From the NCBI RefSeq assembly GCF_024623725.1, contig NZ_JANKHG010000026.1, positions 162,160 through 226,159 on the forward strand: a stretch of DNA of 64,000 nucleotides, given 5' to 3'. Each line of letters starts with the position of its first letter. Position 1 is the first letter of the stretch. Positions 32,772 through 41,264 of the stretch are shown here, in pieces. Source of the DNA: Limnobacter parvus (GTDB lineage: Bacteria; Pseudomonadota; Gammaproteobacteria; Burkholderiales; Burkholderiaceae_B). Position numbers and translations under genes: made by a program. The notes below the pieces were generated by a model. That model was not told the DNA's origin. It was given only the letters and a program-made list of their open reading frames with translations, and made no database searches.

Positions 32772-34532
32772 TTAGCTTCTGCTGGCCACGCCTTTGTCTT
32801 GCTGGAAAATTGCTTCCAGTTCTTCGCGGCCATCCCGACCGATTTCGATTATTTTGTCGCTGTCGCCCAATACTTTGGCTTGTTTGTCCAGCAGGTTTTG
32901 ATCGTGCATTTTGAAAGTCTCGGCTTTTTGCATGGCTTGGCCGTCGCTATAGCCCAGTGCGTGCAGCGCCTCGGTGGCTGCTTCCAATGCGCCTGCAAAC
33001 ACCTCGCGAATGACTGAATGTGCTCCAGCTGCTTTCAAGGCCAGGTAATCGTTTCGATTGTGTGCACGAGCAATGATGGTAATTTTTGGATAATGGTGAA
33101 CAATGAACTCCACGATGGCTTGCGTCATTTTCGGGTCATCAATGGCCACTATCACAGTGCGTACTTTCGCAATGCCTGCAGCTTCAAGTACTTCGCCTCG
33201 AGATGCGTCACCGTAATACACCTGATTGCCAAATTTCTTCACGAACTCGATGTGCTCAGCATTTTTGTCCAAAGCGGTGAAGTGAATCTGGTTGGCGGCC
33301 AGAATACGGCCAGTAACCTGACCGAAGCGGCCAAAGCCCAAGATAAGTGCCTCTGATTCGCTGGAGTCAAATTTCTCCATGTTCTCTGGTGCTTTTGCAA
33401 TTTGCTTGTCTGTGAATTTGTCCAGCCACAACACAGCGGGCGCGGTCAGGGCCATCGAAATGCCGATCATCAAATTCACCAAACCAGAAACACCCTCACC
33501 CAACAACGACAGTTGCATGGCCTGTGCCATGATCACAAAGCCGAATTCACCACCTTGGCACAAAATTAAACCCAGCATCAAACCGCGAGGGAAAGGCACA
33601 CCCGCTACCATGACCAAGCCCACAATGACGGCGGCTTTCAATGCCATCAAGCCCAATGTGCCAAAAATCACCGTGAATGGTGAGTCGACCATCAAGCCGA
33701 AATCAAGCGTCATGCCGATTGAGATGAAAAACAGCCCCAAACTTAAGCCCTTGAAGGGTTCTACGTCGGCTTCCAGCTGATGGCGAAATGAGGAGTTGGC
33801 CAGCATCATACCCGCCATGAATGCACCTAGACCCATGGACAAATTGGCATGTTCCATGACCACGGCGGCACCCAAAACAATTAGCAAGGCCACCACGGTC
33901 ATGATTTCCCGGCCACCATAACGTGACAAAAAGTGCAATGCAGGGTTGATCAGGTAACGGGCAAAAATGATTAAACCAAGAATGGCTGCGGGGGCCAACC
34001 ACCATTGGCCGGGATCCGTGTCGGGCTCGATCGGGGCCAATGCTTGAACTGCAAACAAAATTGGGACAACCGCCAAATCTTGAAACAGCAAGATTGAAAA
34101 CCCGCGCCGCCCATCTTCATTGCCCAGCATGCCCTTGTCGGCCATTAACTGAATTGCAAATGCGGTGGATGAAAGGCCCAATGCAAGTGCAATAACCAAG
34201 GCCGCGTTGCTGTTCATTTCGAACATATACGCCAGAACGCCGTAAATTACCCCGGCAGTGATGAACAATTGCCCCGAGCCGAGCAACAGCACTTGGGCTC
34301 GCATGGCCCACAGCTTGGCGGGTTCCAGCTCAAGTCCAATGACAAATAGCAACAAAATGACGCCAATTTCGGAGAAGTGCAGTACTTTTTCAGGGTCGTC
34401 AATCAAACCCAGAAGCTGGGGGCCGATGACCACACCAGCGGCCAGGTAACCCAAGATAGCGCCCAGGCCCAATTTTTTGAACAAGGGAACCGCCAAAGCG
34501 GCGGCGAGCAAGAAGTAAACTACACTTTCCAT
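32772..34532 (-). CDS. KefB/KefC-type CPA2 cation:proton antiporter
   Basis: The 586-residue protein has a CPA2 membrane domain (residues 1-370, about 12 helices) beginning MESVVYFLLAAALAVPLF, with GLSSTAFAIQLMADKGML and FGFVIMAQAMQLSLL in the transport core. A C-terminal RCK/TrkA-N Rossmann domain follows (ALILGFGRFGQVTGRIL near residue 395; VYYGDASRGEVLEAAG). This is the layout of KefB/KefC/YbaL potassium efflux antiporters. No separate ancillary KefF/KefG-type gene is adjacent. Its mate downstream is a MscS channel, which suggests a joint ion and osmotic response. Confidence 0.9.
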   Translation of the reverse strand: MESVVYFLLAAALAVPLFKKLGLGAILGYLAAGVVIGPQLLGLIDDPEKVLHFSEIGVILLLFVIGLELEPAKLWAMRAQVLLLGSGQLFITAGVIYGVLAYMFEMNSNAALVIALALGLSSTAFAIQLMADKGMLGNEDGRRGFSILLFQDLAVVPILFAVQALAPIEPDTDPGQWWLAPAAILGLIIFARYLINPALHFLSRYGGREIMTVVALLIVLGAAVVMEHANLSMGLGAFMAGMMLANSSFRHQLEADVEPFKGLSLGLFFISIGMTLDFGLMVDSPFTVIFGTLGLMALKAAVIVGLVMVAGVPFPRGLMLGLILCQGGEFGFVIMAQAMQLSLLGEGVSGLVNLMIGISMALTAPAVLWLDKFTDKQIAKAPENMEKFDSSESEALILGFGRFGQVTGRILAANQIHFTALDKNAEHIEFVKKFGNQVYYGDASRGEVLEAAGIAKVRTVIVAIDDPKMTQAIVEFIVHHYPKITIIARAHNRNDYLALKAAGAHSVIREVFAGALEAATEALHALGYSDGQAMQKAETFKMHDQNLLDKQAKVLGDSDKIIEIGRDGREELEAIFQQDKGVASRS

Positions 34533-34551
34533 GAATCGTCTCTCGTATTTT

Positions 34552-35745
34552 TTAGATCAGTTCAATGGCCAGCGCAGTGGCTTCACCACCACCGATGCAC
34601 AAACTCGCCACGCCGATTTTTCCATTTGTTTTTTTCAAAGCACCGATCAAGGTGCAAACTATCCGGGCTCCGCTGGCGCCAATGGGATGACCCAAGGCAC
34701 AGGCACCGCCGTGAATATTTACTTTTTCTACTGGAAGCTTGAGGTCAACCATTGCGGCCATGGTCACCACCGCAAATGCTTCATTGATTTCAAACAGATC
34801 AATATCTTCAGCAGTCAGCCCGGTTTTTTTGAACAGGTTTTGTAACGCACCAACGGGTGCGGTGGTAAACAAGCTTGGCTTTTGGGCATGGGTACTGTGC
34901 CCAAGTATGCGCGCCAAAGGCTTTAAGCCAAGCTTTTCTGCCTGGCTTTGTTTCATCATCACCACAGCAGCGGCACCATCAGAAATTGATGAACTGTTGG
35001 CAGCGGTTACGGTGCCACCATCGCGGCGGAATGCAGGCTTCAAGGTGGGCACTTTGGCGGGGTCAGCTTTCAATGGTTGTTCGTCTGTGCTGACTAGTTC
35101 GCTGCCTTTGCGAGTGGAAACTTCAATTGGGGCGATTTCCCACTGGAAGCTGCCGTCTTCTGTGGCTTGTTTTGCTCGCGCCAAAGAGCGAATTGCGAAT
35201 TCGTCTTGCGCTTCACGGGTAAAGGCGTAATGGTCTGCACATTCTTCGGCAAAGGTGCCCATCAGGCGACCTTTTTCATAGGCATCTTCAAGACCATCCA
35301 GAAACATGTGGTCCATTACCTGGCTGTGGCCCATTCGCATACCGCCGCGCGCTTTGGGTAAGAGGTAGGGCGCATTACTCATGCTTTCCATGCCGCCGGC
35401 CACAGCAACATCGGTGCTGCCAGCCAGCAGACCGTCGTGGGCCATCATAATTGCCTTCATGCCTGAACCACACATTTTGTTGACGGTGGTGCAGGCGCTG
35501 CTGAGTGGCAAACCGGCTGTAAGCGCAGCCTGACGGGCAGGCGCTTGTCCTTGGCCTGCCGGTAACACGCAACCCATGATCACTTCATCAACTTTTTCGG
35601 AAAGGGTGGGGTGCCCCGCACGAAGTACAGCTTGTTGAATGGCATGTGCCCCCAATTCGCTGGCGGTAAAACTGGACATACTGCCTTGGAAGCCGCCCAT
35701 GGGAGTGCGCGCAGCCGATACGATCACAATGGGGTCGTGGTTCAT
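34552..35745 (-). CDS. Acetyl-CoA C-acetyltransferase / thiolase
   Basis: The 397-residue protein has all thiolase hallmarks: nucleophilic Cys92 in NKMCGSGMKA, the active-site histidine in ACALGHPIGASG and the second cysteine in ASLCIGGGEATA. NSSSISDGAAAVVMM is also typical. GGAG sits upstream of the ATG. Sequence features fit a biosynthetic-type acetyl-CoA acetyltransferase (PhaA/AtoB), but a beta-ketothiolase of beta-oxidation is possible. It lies 19 bases upstream of the KefB/C-type gene on the same strand and 79 bases downstream of metE; co-transcription with the antiporter is possible. Confidence 0.92.
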   Translation of the reverse strand: MNHDPIVIVSAARTPMGGFQGSMSSFTASELGAHAIQQAVLRAGHPTLSEKVDEVIMGCVLPAGQGQAPARQAALTAGLPLSSACTTVNKMCGSGMKAIMMAHDGLLAGSTDVAVAGGMESMSNAPYLLPKARGGMRMGHSQVMDHMFLDGLEDAYEKGRLMGTFAEECADHYAFTREAQDEFAIRSLARAKQATEDGSFQWEIAPIEVSTRKGSELVSTDEQPLKADPAKVPTLKPAFRRDGGTVTAANSSSISDGAAAVVMMKQSQAEKLGLKPLARILGHSTHAQKPSLFTTAPVGALQNLFKKTGLTAEDIDLFEINEAFAVVTMAAMVDLKLPVEKVNIHGGACALGHPIGASGARIVCTLIGALKKTNGKIGVASLCIGGGEATALAIELI

Positions 35746-35824
35746 GTTTAGGGTCTCCGGGAGAATAGATATTCTTTATTCTATTTTCCCGTGCCCCAAG
35801 GCTTTCGCGAGCCCATCGCAGCAA

Positions 35825-38155
35825 TTACGCAGCAGTTTTTTGAAGTTCGCCGCGCAGTTGTTGTGTGGCACTCACCATCACTGCCAGAGCGGCCTCTGTT
35901 TCCTCCCAGCCGCGGGTTTTCAGTCCACAGTCGGGGTTTACCCACAGGTTCTCAGCAGGAATTACCTCGGCCGCCTTGCGGATCAGGCGCACAATTTCAT
36001 TTTGCAGCGGAACGCGGGGCGAATGAATGTCGTACACACCAGGGCCAATTTCATTGGGGTAGTGGAACTCACCAAAACCGCACAGCAGCTCCATGTCGGA
36101 ACGGCTGGTTTCAATGGTAATTACATCAGCATCCATGGCTGCGATGGCGGGCAATATGTCGTTAAATTCGGAATAGCACATGTGGGTGTGAATCTGCGTG
36201 TCGTCCCGCACTGGGCTTGCCGAAATACGAAAGGCCTTACTGGCCCACTGCAGGTATTCATCCCATTTGGCTTTGCGCAGCGGCAAGCCCTCACGGTAGG
36301 CGGGTTCGTCAATTTGAATGATGCCAATGCCCGCTTGCTCAAGATCTGCCACTTCGTCTCGAATGGCCAATGCAATTTGCAGTGCAGTGGTGGCGCGTGG
36401 CTGGTCATTGCGCACAAAGCTCCATTGTAAGATGGTGACAGGGCCAGTCAGCATGCCTTTCACGGGTTTCTCACTCAGGCTTTGTGCGAATCGGGCCACA
36501 TCCACGGTCATGGCTTTGGGGCGGGCTACGTCGCCAAACAGAATGGGCGGTTTCACGCAGCGTGAACCATAGCTTTGCACCCAGCCATTGGCCGAGAAAG
36601 TAAATCCTTCCAGCTGTTCGCCAAAGTATTCAACCATGTCATTGCGTTCGGCTTCGCCGTGTACCAGCACGTCTAGTCCAATTCTTTCCTGAAACTCAAT
36701 AGCTTGACGAATTTCCTGGCTAATGTGCTGCCAGTATGCTGTTTTATCAATTTCGCCTTTCTTGAAACGTGACCGCAGATTGCGAATATTTTTGGTTTGT
36801 GGAAATGACCCAATGGTTGTGGTGGGGAAGGCGGGCAAGTTGAAACGTTCTCGTTGTAGCTTTTGGCGAATGGCAAATTCACTGCCACGTTGGTCAGCGG
36901 TGGGTATCAATGCAGCAAGGCGTCCTTTTACTTCCGCGTTATTCAGCAAAGGGCTACTGGCGCGTTGACGTACTGTGTTTTGATGTTCATTCCAAAGCGT
37001 GTTCAAGGCACCGCTCAGTGTTTTTCCATGTAAGTGGGCTTTGGCTGCTTGCTTGATCAATTCAAGTTCTTCCAGCTTTTCGATGGCACCTGCCAGCCAC
37101 GGCAAAACCTCCGTGTTCACAGCGGTGTCGCTGGTAAATCGATAGGGTACATGCAGAAGCGAACAACTGGGCGCAACCCACACCTCGCCTTTGCCCGCTT
37201 CAAATGATTTGGCGATTTGGTGAAGTGCTGCTTGAAGATCAGTTTTCCAGACGTTGCGCCCGTCGATCAAGCCCAACGAAAGTACCTTGTAATTGGGTAA
37301 CCAGTCCAGCACCAATGGAAGGTCTTCCTCTGCGCGTACACAGTCAATGTGCAAGCCATCTACTGGCAGTTTGCACACTGCGCTGGTGTGGCCTTGTGTA
37401 CTTGAAAAATACGTGGCCAGCAGAATTTTCAAATCGCTTGTTTTCAATTGCAGGTAGCAGCGTTCGAATGCCGCCAAGTAGTTGCCAGGCAGATCCAGAC
37501 CCAGTATGGGTTCATCAAATTGTACCCATTCAATACCATGCACTTTCAGCTCAGCCATAATTTGCCCATAGACAGGCAGCAGTTGCTCAAGCAAGTCGAA
37601 CTGCTCGAAGTTTGCTTGTTTGCTTTTACCCTGGAACAAAAATGTAAGCGGCCCAATCAGGCTGACTTTGATTGGGTGGTTCAAGGTTTTCGCTTGTTCA
37701 ATTTGCTCCACAAGATTTTCAGTGTGGGCTTTGAACACAGTGGCTGCTGTGAATTCGGGCACCATGTAGTGGTAATTGGTGTCAAACCATTTGGTCATTT
37801 CCAGCGCCCAGGTTTCGTGAGCGTGCTTACAGGCGTGGTCTTCGGTCGATTTTCCACGCGTCATGGTGAAATAACGTTGCAGTGCTGATTGCTCTGGTTT
37901 GAATTCAAAGCGCGCCGGCTCGCAGCCCAGCAATTGAATGTGGTCTGCCATTTGATCGTAAAACGAAAAGTCGCCCACTGTAATGAAATCAAGCCCGGAA
38001 TCAATTTGTGCTTGCCAGTGTTTTAACCGCAGTTCGTGTGCAGTAGCGCGTAGATCTTCCTCAGAGGATTCGCCACGCCAATGGCTTTCCAATGCAAATT
38101 TCAGCTCGCGGTTTTCACCAATCCTGGGAAAACCCAATGTGTGTGTTTTGATCAT
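35825..38155 (-). CDS. metE: Cobalamin-independent methionine synthase
   Basis: This 776-residue protein matches MetE throughout. It begins IKTHTLGFPRIGENRELKFALE (N-terminal folate-domain signature, key: GFPRIGENREL) and has the catalytic-domain motif TTIGSFPQTKNIR near residue 435. Zinc ligands are supplied by HTHMCYSEFNDI and VNPDCGLKTRGW. It transfers a methyl group from 5-methyltetrahydropteroyl-triglutamate to homocysteine in the cytoplasm. It is divergent from metR, its expected activator. The mRNA leader can form a 10-bp stem that includes the start codon, and the ribosome site AAGAAG falls in the loop. Confidence 0.96.
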   Translation of the reverse strand: MIKTHTLGFPRIGENRELKFALESHWRGESSEEDLRATAHELRLKHWQAQIDSGLDFITVGDFSFYDQMADHIQLLGCEPARFEFKPEQSALQRYFTMTRGKSTEDHACKHAHETWALEMTKWFDTNYHYMVPEFTAATVFKAHTENLVEQIEQAKTLNHPIKVSLIGPLTFLFQGKSKQANFEQFDLLEQLLPVYGQIMAELKVHGIEWVQFDEPILGLDLPGNYLAAFERCYLQLKTSDLKILLATYFSSTQGHTSAVCKLPVDGLHIDCVRAEEDLPLVLDWLPNYKVLSLGLIDGRNVWKTDLQAALHQIAKSFEAGKGEVWVAPSCSLLHVPYRFTSDTAVNTEVLPWLAGAIEKLEELELIKQAAKAHLHGKTLSGALNTLWNEHQNTVRQRASSPLLNNAEVKGRLAALIPTADQRGSEFAIRQKLQRERFNLPAFPTTTIGSFPQTKNIRNLRSRFKKGEIDKTAYWQHISQEIRQAIEFQERIGLDVLVHGEAERNDMVEYFGEQLEGFTFSANGWVQSYGSRCVKPPILFGDVARPKAMTVDVARFAQSLSEKPVKGMLTGPVTILQWSFVRNDQPRATTALQIALAIRDEVADLEQAGIGIIQIDEPAYREGLPLRKAKWDEYLQWASKAFRISASPVRDDTQIHTHMCYSEFNDILPAIAAMDADVITIETSRSDMELLCGFGEFHYPNEIGPGVYDIHSPRVPLQNEIVRLIRKAAEVIPAENLWVNPDCGLKTRGWEETEAALAVMVSATQQLRGELQKTAA

Positions 38156-38193
38156 GATGTTTCTTCTTGTGTGGCAATTAAAGCATCATGATC
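38150..38193 (-). promoter_or_regulatory. metE leader inverted repeat enclosing the start codon
   Basis: GATCATGATG and CATCATGATC form a perfect 10-bp inverted repeat with a 24-base spacer. On the metE message the AUG (38155-38153) lies inside the 3' arm and the Shine-Dalgarno AAGAAG lies in the loop. Each arm also holds the 8-bp palindrome ATCATGAT, so it could instead be a double DNA operator. Confidence 0.5.
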
Positions 38194-38207
38194 CGCACAA
38201 TCAAGGT

Positions 38208-38225
38208 ATTATTCAAACGAATAAT
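38208..38225. promoter_or_regulatory. ATTATTC-N4-GAATAAT palindrome, LysR-type site
   Basis: A perfect 7-bp inverted repeat spaced by AAAC lies midway between metE and metR, where MetR would activate metE. It does not match the textbook MetR consensus as well as the downstream site. Confidence 0.45.
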
Positions 38226-38239
38226 ATTATTGAAAATGG

Positions 38240-38252
38240 TGAAATATATTCA
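38240..38252. promoter_or_regulatory. MetR binding site
   Basis: TGAAATATATTCA matches the enterobacterial MetR consensus TGAA-N5-TTCA exactly. It overlaps the first base of the metR start codon, a position suited to autorepression, with metE 84 bases away on the other side. Confidence 0.65.
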
Positions 38253-39178
38253 TGTCAAAAAGTATTCTTGAATTGCGCCACTTGCGCACTCTGCAAGCGA
38301 TTGAACAAACCGGCAGCTTGAGCCGCGCGGCGGATGTGCTGTGTATTACGCAAAGCGCGGTGTCGCATCAAATCAAGGCGCTTGAGGATTGGTTTGGTGA
38401 AGAACTGGTGTACAAGCAGGGCGGGCAAAGCCGCTTTAGCGTGGTGGGTCAACGTTTGCTGCAATTGGCGGGGCAGGTTCTAGGGCAAGTGGACAAAGCG
38501 GAATTGGATATTCTGCAAATGAAGCAGGGCGCGGGTGGCCCGCTGCGCGTTGCTGTTGAATGCCACACCTGCTTTGACTGGTTAATGCCTTCAATGGACG
38601 TGTACCGCAATCGCTGGCCCGAAGTAGAGCTGGACATTGTTTCCGGTTTTCACGCCGACCCGGTGGGGTTACTGCACAAAGGCGATGCAGAATTGGCGAT
38701 CGTATCCGAGTTGTGCGAGGAAGAAGGCATCGTGTCCTTTCCTTTGTTTCGATTCGAGATGGTGGGCGTTGTACCCGTTGATTCAAAGCTGGCCAAGCGC
38801 GCGTATTTGAAGCCTTCTGATTTCGCTGACCAAACCTTGCTGACTTACCCCGTACCCGACGATATGCTGGACGTCATCAAGCATTTTTTAACCCCGGCGG
38901 GTGTGCAGGCAAAACGCCGTAGTAGCGAATTGACTGTGGCTTTACTTCAGCTTGTGGCCAGCAAGCGCGGCTTGTCTGCCTTGCCAGCCTGGGCGGTCAC
39001 TGGGTATGTAGACCGTGGCTACATAGCGCAAGTACCCTTGGGTAGAAAAGGCCTGATGTCGACTTTGTATGCGGCTTTGCCCAAAGCCATTGCAGGCAAA
39101 CATTACACCGCCGATTTTGTGGCGGTGATGCGGGAAGTGTGCGCGCGTGAACTGGATGGAATTGAGTTGTTGGGATAA
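38252..39178 (+). CDS. metR: LysR-type activator MetR
   Basis: The 308-residue protein starts MSKSILELRHLRTLQAIEQ and has the LysR helix-turn-helix at residues 18-45 (GSLSRAADVLCITQSAVSHQ, key: AAD, TQSAVSHQI). The effector domain begins near residue 92 with LRVAVECHTCFDWLMPSMD, which is characteristic of MetR, the homocysteine-responsive activator of metE. It is divergent from metE with a 96-base control region holding two candidate sites. Assignment rests on sequence and on the metE pairing. Confidence 0.92.
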   Translation: MSKSILELRHLRTLQAIEQTGSLSRAADVLCITQSAVSHQIKALEDWFGEELVYKQGGQSRFSVVGQRLLQLAGQVLGQVDKAELDILQMKQGAGGPLRVAVECHTCFDWLMPSMDVYRNRWPEVELDIVSGFHADPVGLLHKGDAELAIVSELCEEEGIVSFPLFRFEMVGVVPVDSKLAKRAYLKPSDFADQTLLTYPVPDDMLDVIKHFLTPAGVQAKRRSSELTVALLQLVASKRGLSALPAWAVTGYVDRGYIAQVPLGRKGLMSTLYAALPKAIAGKHYTADFVAVMREVCARELDGIELLG

Positions 39179-39182
39179 ATGC

Positions 39183-40151
39183 TCAACCACCCAACCCCGC
39201 TAGATGAACGTAAACCGGTATACCCACCAAAATATTCAGCGGAAAGGTAATGCCCAAAGACAAGCCCACATACAGGCTGGGGTTGGCCTCAGGGATTGCA
39301 TACCGCACCACCGCAGGTACGGCGATGTAGGAAGCGCTTGCGGCCAGCACCATGAGTAGTGCCGTGTCGCCCACACTGGCGTCTGTGGCTTTGGCAAGCA
39401 GCAAGGCCAAGGTGGCATGCACAATGGGTGCAAGCACTGCATAGGCAATCATCCATTTCGACACTGTTTTTAATTTCGGAAGGTGCTTGGCTGTGGTCAA
39501 GCCCATGTCGAGCAGAAAGAAAGCCAGCATGCCTTTGAATAGGTCACCGGTGAAGGGTTGCATGGCTTCTTTGCCGGCATCGCCGCTCATGTAACCAATC
39601 AGCATGGCGCCCAGAAGCAGCAGCTGCGCGCCTTCAGTAAATGATTCCTGAAGCAGGTGCCCAAAGCCTTTGCCAGGAACTGGTGCAGCATTCACGCCTT
39701 TGTTTTGCTTGCGTGCCATGTTGGCAAATATCACTGCCAGAATAATGGCAGGAGATTCCATCAGCGCCATGGCTGCGGCCATGTGCCCACCGTAGGCAAT
39801 CTCTGATTTCTCCAAGAACTGAACAGCAGTAATAAAGGTAACCGCACTAACTGAGCCGTAAGTTGCTGCAATTGCAGCGGCATCAAATGCAGATGTGCAG
39901 CGTTTAAGGATGGGGTAGCTGATAAGCGGCACTACCACAGCCAACAAGACCGCGCTGCCCAGCCCACCCAGCACTTGGGCGTTGAAGCCAGATTCATGCA
40001 GGGCAAAGCCACCTTTCAAGCCCAAAGCCATCAGCAGGTACAGGGAAAGAAATCGGCTTACCTGCGCGGGTATTTCAAGGTTGGATTTAACCAGACCGCT
40101 GAATATACCAAGCAGAAAAAACAGAATGGCGGGGTCGGTGAAATTGTTCAT
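39183..40151 (-). CDS. Sodium-dependent bicarbonate permease (SbtA family)
   Basis: The 322-residue protein has about ten hydrophobic helices and matches PF05982 throughout, from ILFFLLGIFSGLVKSNLEIP at the N-terminus (key: LGIFSG, SNLEIP) through LKGGFALHESGF to ASYIAVPAVVRYAIPEANPS near the C-terminus. Cyanobacterial SbtA imports bicarbonate with sodium; relatives are common in proteobacteria and their substrate is less certain. It is divergent from a CbbR-like LysR gene with a 101-base control region, and no carbon-fixation genes are nearby. It ends four bases after the convergent metR stop. Confidence 0.85.
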   Translation of the reverse strand: MNNFTDPAILFFLLGIFSGLVKSNLEIPAQVSRFLSLYLLMALGLKGGFALHESGFNAQVLGGLGSAVLLAVVVPLISYPILKRCTSAFDAAAIAATYGSVSAVTFITAVQFLEKSEIAYGGHMAAAMALMESPAIILAVIFANMARKQNKGVNAAPVPGKGFGHLLQESFTEGAQLLLLGAMLIGYMSGDAGKEAMQPFTGDLFKGMLAFFLLDMGLTTAKHLPKLKTVSKWMIAYAVLAPIVHATLALLLAKATDASVGDTALLMVLAASASYIAVPAVVRYAIPEANPSLYVGLSLGITFPLNILVGIPVYVHLAGLGG

Positions 40152-40238
40152 GGGGCTTGCCGAATTGAAAGTGCGCCCATGCTATGCAGAATCAACAATC
40201 ATGTAAAATCAGAAAAAATAGAATATTCATCATTAAAA

Positions 40239-40252
40239 GGTTATGAATAACC
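40239..40252. promoter_or_regulatory. Palindrome abutting the LysR gene start
   Basis: GGTTAT-GA-ATAACC is perfect and ends on the base before ATG 40253. A larger repeat, TATTCAT (40224-40230) and ATGAATA (40243-40249), overlaps it. Both suit autoregulation by the LysR protein and control of the divergent permease. Confidence 0.45.
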
Positions 40253-41149
40253 ATGAATCTGACCCTTCGACAATTGCACCTTTTCACCGCACTGACCCGC
40301 TTGAAAAGCATTACGGCGGTGGCGCGGCACTTTCATGTCACGCAGCCCACGGTTTCCATGCAGATGAAGGAACTGGCGGAATCGGTGGGTTTGCCGCTTT
40401 ATGAAGTAATCGGTAAGGCCGTGTATTTAACGCCTGCTGGTTTGGAACTTGAGGCAACAGCGCGCAGCATGTTGGCTGAGCTGGAAGGATTTCAGCAACG
40501 CATTGATGACATCAAAGGCTTTCGACGCGGCAAATTGAATGTGTCTGTGGTCAGTACTGCTGAATATTTTGTTCCGCGCTTGTTGGGCGATTTTTGCGCC
40601 AGGTATCCCGAGGTAGAAATTGCTTTGGAAGTGTTGAATCGAAACGGAGTTATTCAACGTCTGGAACACAATCTGGACGACTTGTACATTATGTCCAAGC
40701 CGCCTGCGAACCTGGATGTTGAAGCCAAGGCGTTCATGACCAATTCCTTGCAGGTGGTTGCACCAGCAGGTCATCCCTTGGCCCAGCGCAAGCGCATCAA
40801 GCACAGCGAACTTGTTCGCTACCCTTTTGTTTTGCGAGAACGCGGATCAGGTACACGCCTGGCCTGTGATTCCCATTTCGAAAGTTTGGGGTTTGAGCCC
40901 ACCGTGCGGCTTGAGCTGGGCAGCAACGAAGCCATCAAGCAGGCCGTTCAGGGCGGTATGGGTTTGGCTGTGTTGTCTGAACATGCATTGAATGCCGGCT
41001 CGGCAACCGTCGGGCTTCAGGTGTTGAATGTGCAAAGCTTTCCCATTCATGCCAACTGGTACACGGTTCGACCCAATGGCAAACGGCCATCGCCAGTAGC
41101 TGCTGATTTCTGGCGTTATTTGAATGTGGATTTGAAAAAAGGGCGCTGA
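40253..41149 (+). CDS. CbbR/CmpR-like LysR regulator
   Basis: The 298-residue protein starts MNLTLRQLHLFTALTRLKSI and has the helix-turn-helix TAVARHFHVTQPTVSMQMK at residues 19-40 (key: VTQPTVS). The effector domain begins near residue 90 with KLNVSVVSTAEYFVPRLL, and RERGSGTRLACDSHF near 200 is typical of CbbR/CmpR. CbbR-type proteins sense metabolites of carbon fixation and control RuBisCO or bicarbonate transport genes. Here the divergent partner is an SbtA-type permease, matching the CmpR precedent in cyanobacteria. RuBisCO genes are absent from the window, so the role is limited to transport as far as can be seen. Confidence 0.85.
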   Translation: MNLTLRQLHLFTALTRLKSITAVARHFHVTQPTVSMQMKELAESVGLPLYEVIGKAVYLTPAGLELEATARSMLAELEGFQQRIDDIKGFRRGKLNVSVVSTAEYFVPRLLGDFCARYPEVEIALEVLNRNGVIQRLEHNLDDLYIMSKPPANLDVEAKAFMTNSLQVVAPAGHPLAQRKRIKHSELVRYPFVLRERGSGTRLACDSHFESLGFEPTVRLELGSNEAIKQAVQGGMGLAVLSEHALNAGSATVGLQVLNVQSFPIHANWYTVRPNGKRPSPVAADFWRYLNVDLKKGR

Positions 41150-41167
41150 TTCGCATTCAGCATTAAA

Positions 41168-41181
41168 AACGAACGTTCGTT
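41168..41181. promoter_or_regulatory. Perfect palindrome AACGAACGTTCGTT, TetR-type operator
   Basis: The 14-bp palindrome lies 83 bases before the SDR-acyl-CoA dehydrogenase operon. Its GAAC/GTTC core resembles sites of TetR-family fatty acid regulators in proteobacteria. No TetR gene lies in the window, so the factor is unknown. Confidence 0.55.
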
Positions 41182-41264
41182 CGAATCCCTCATCAACCAT
41201 GCATACCCATTCTGCGTTAACCTTCTGAATATTCCATATAAAACAGGTAGTCAGGAGACTTTCA

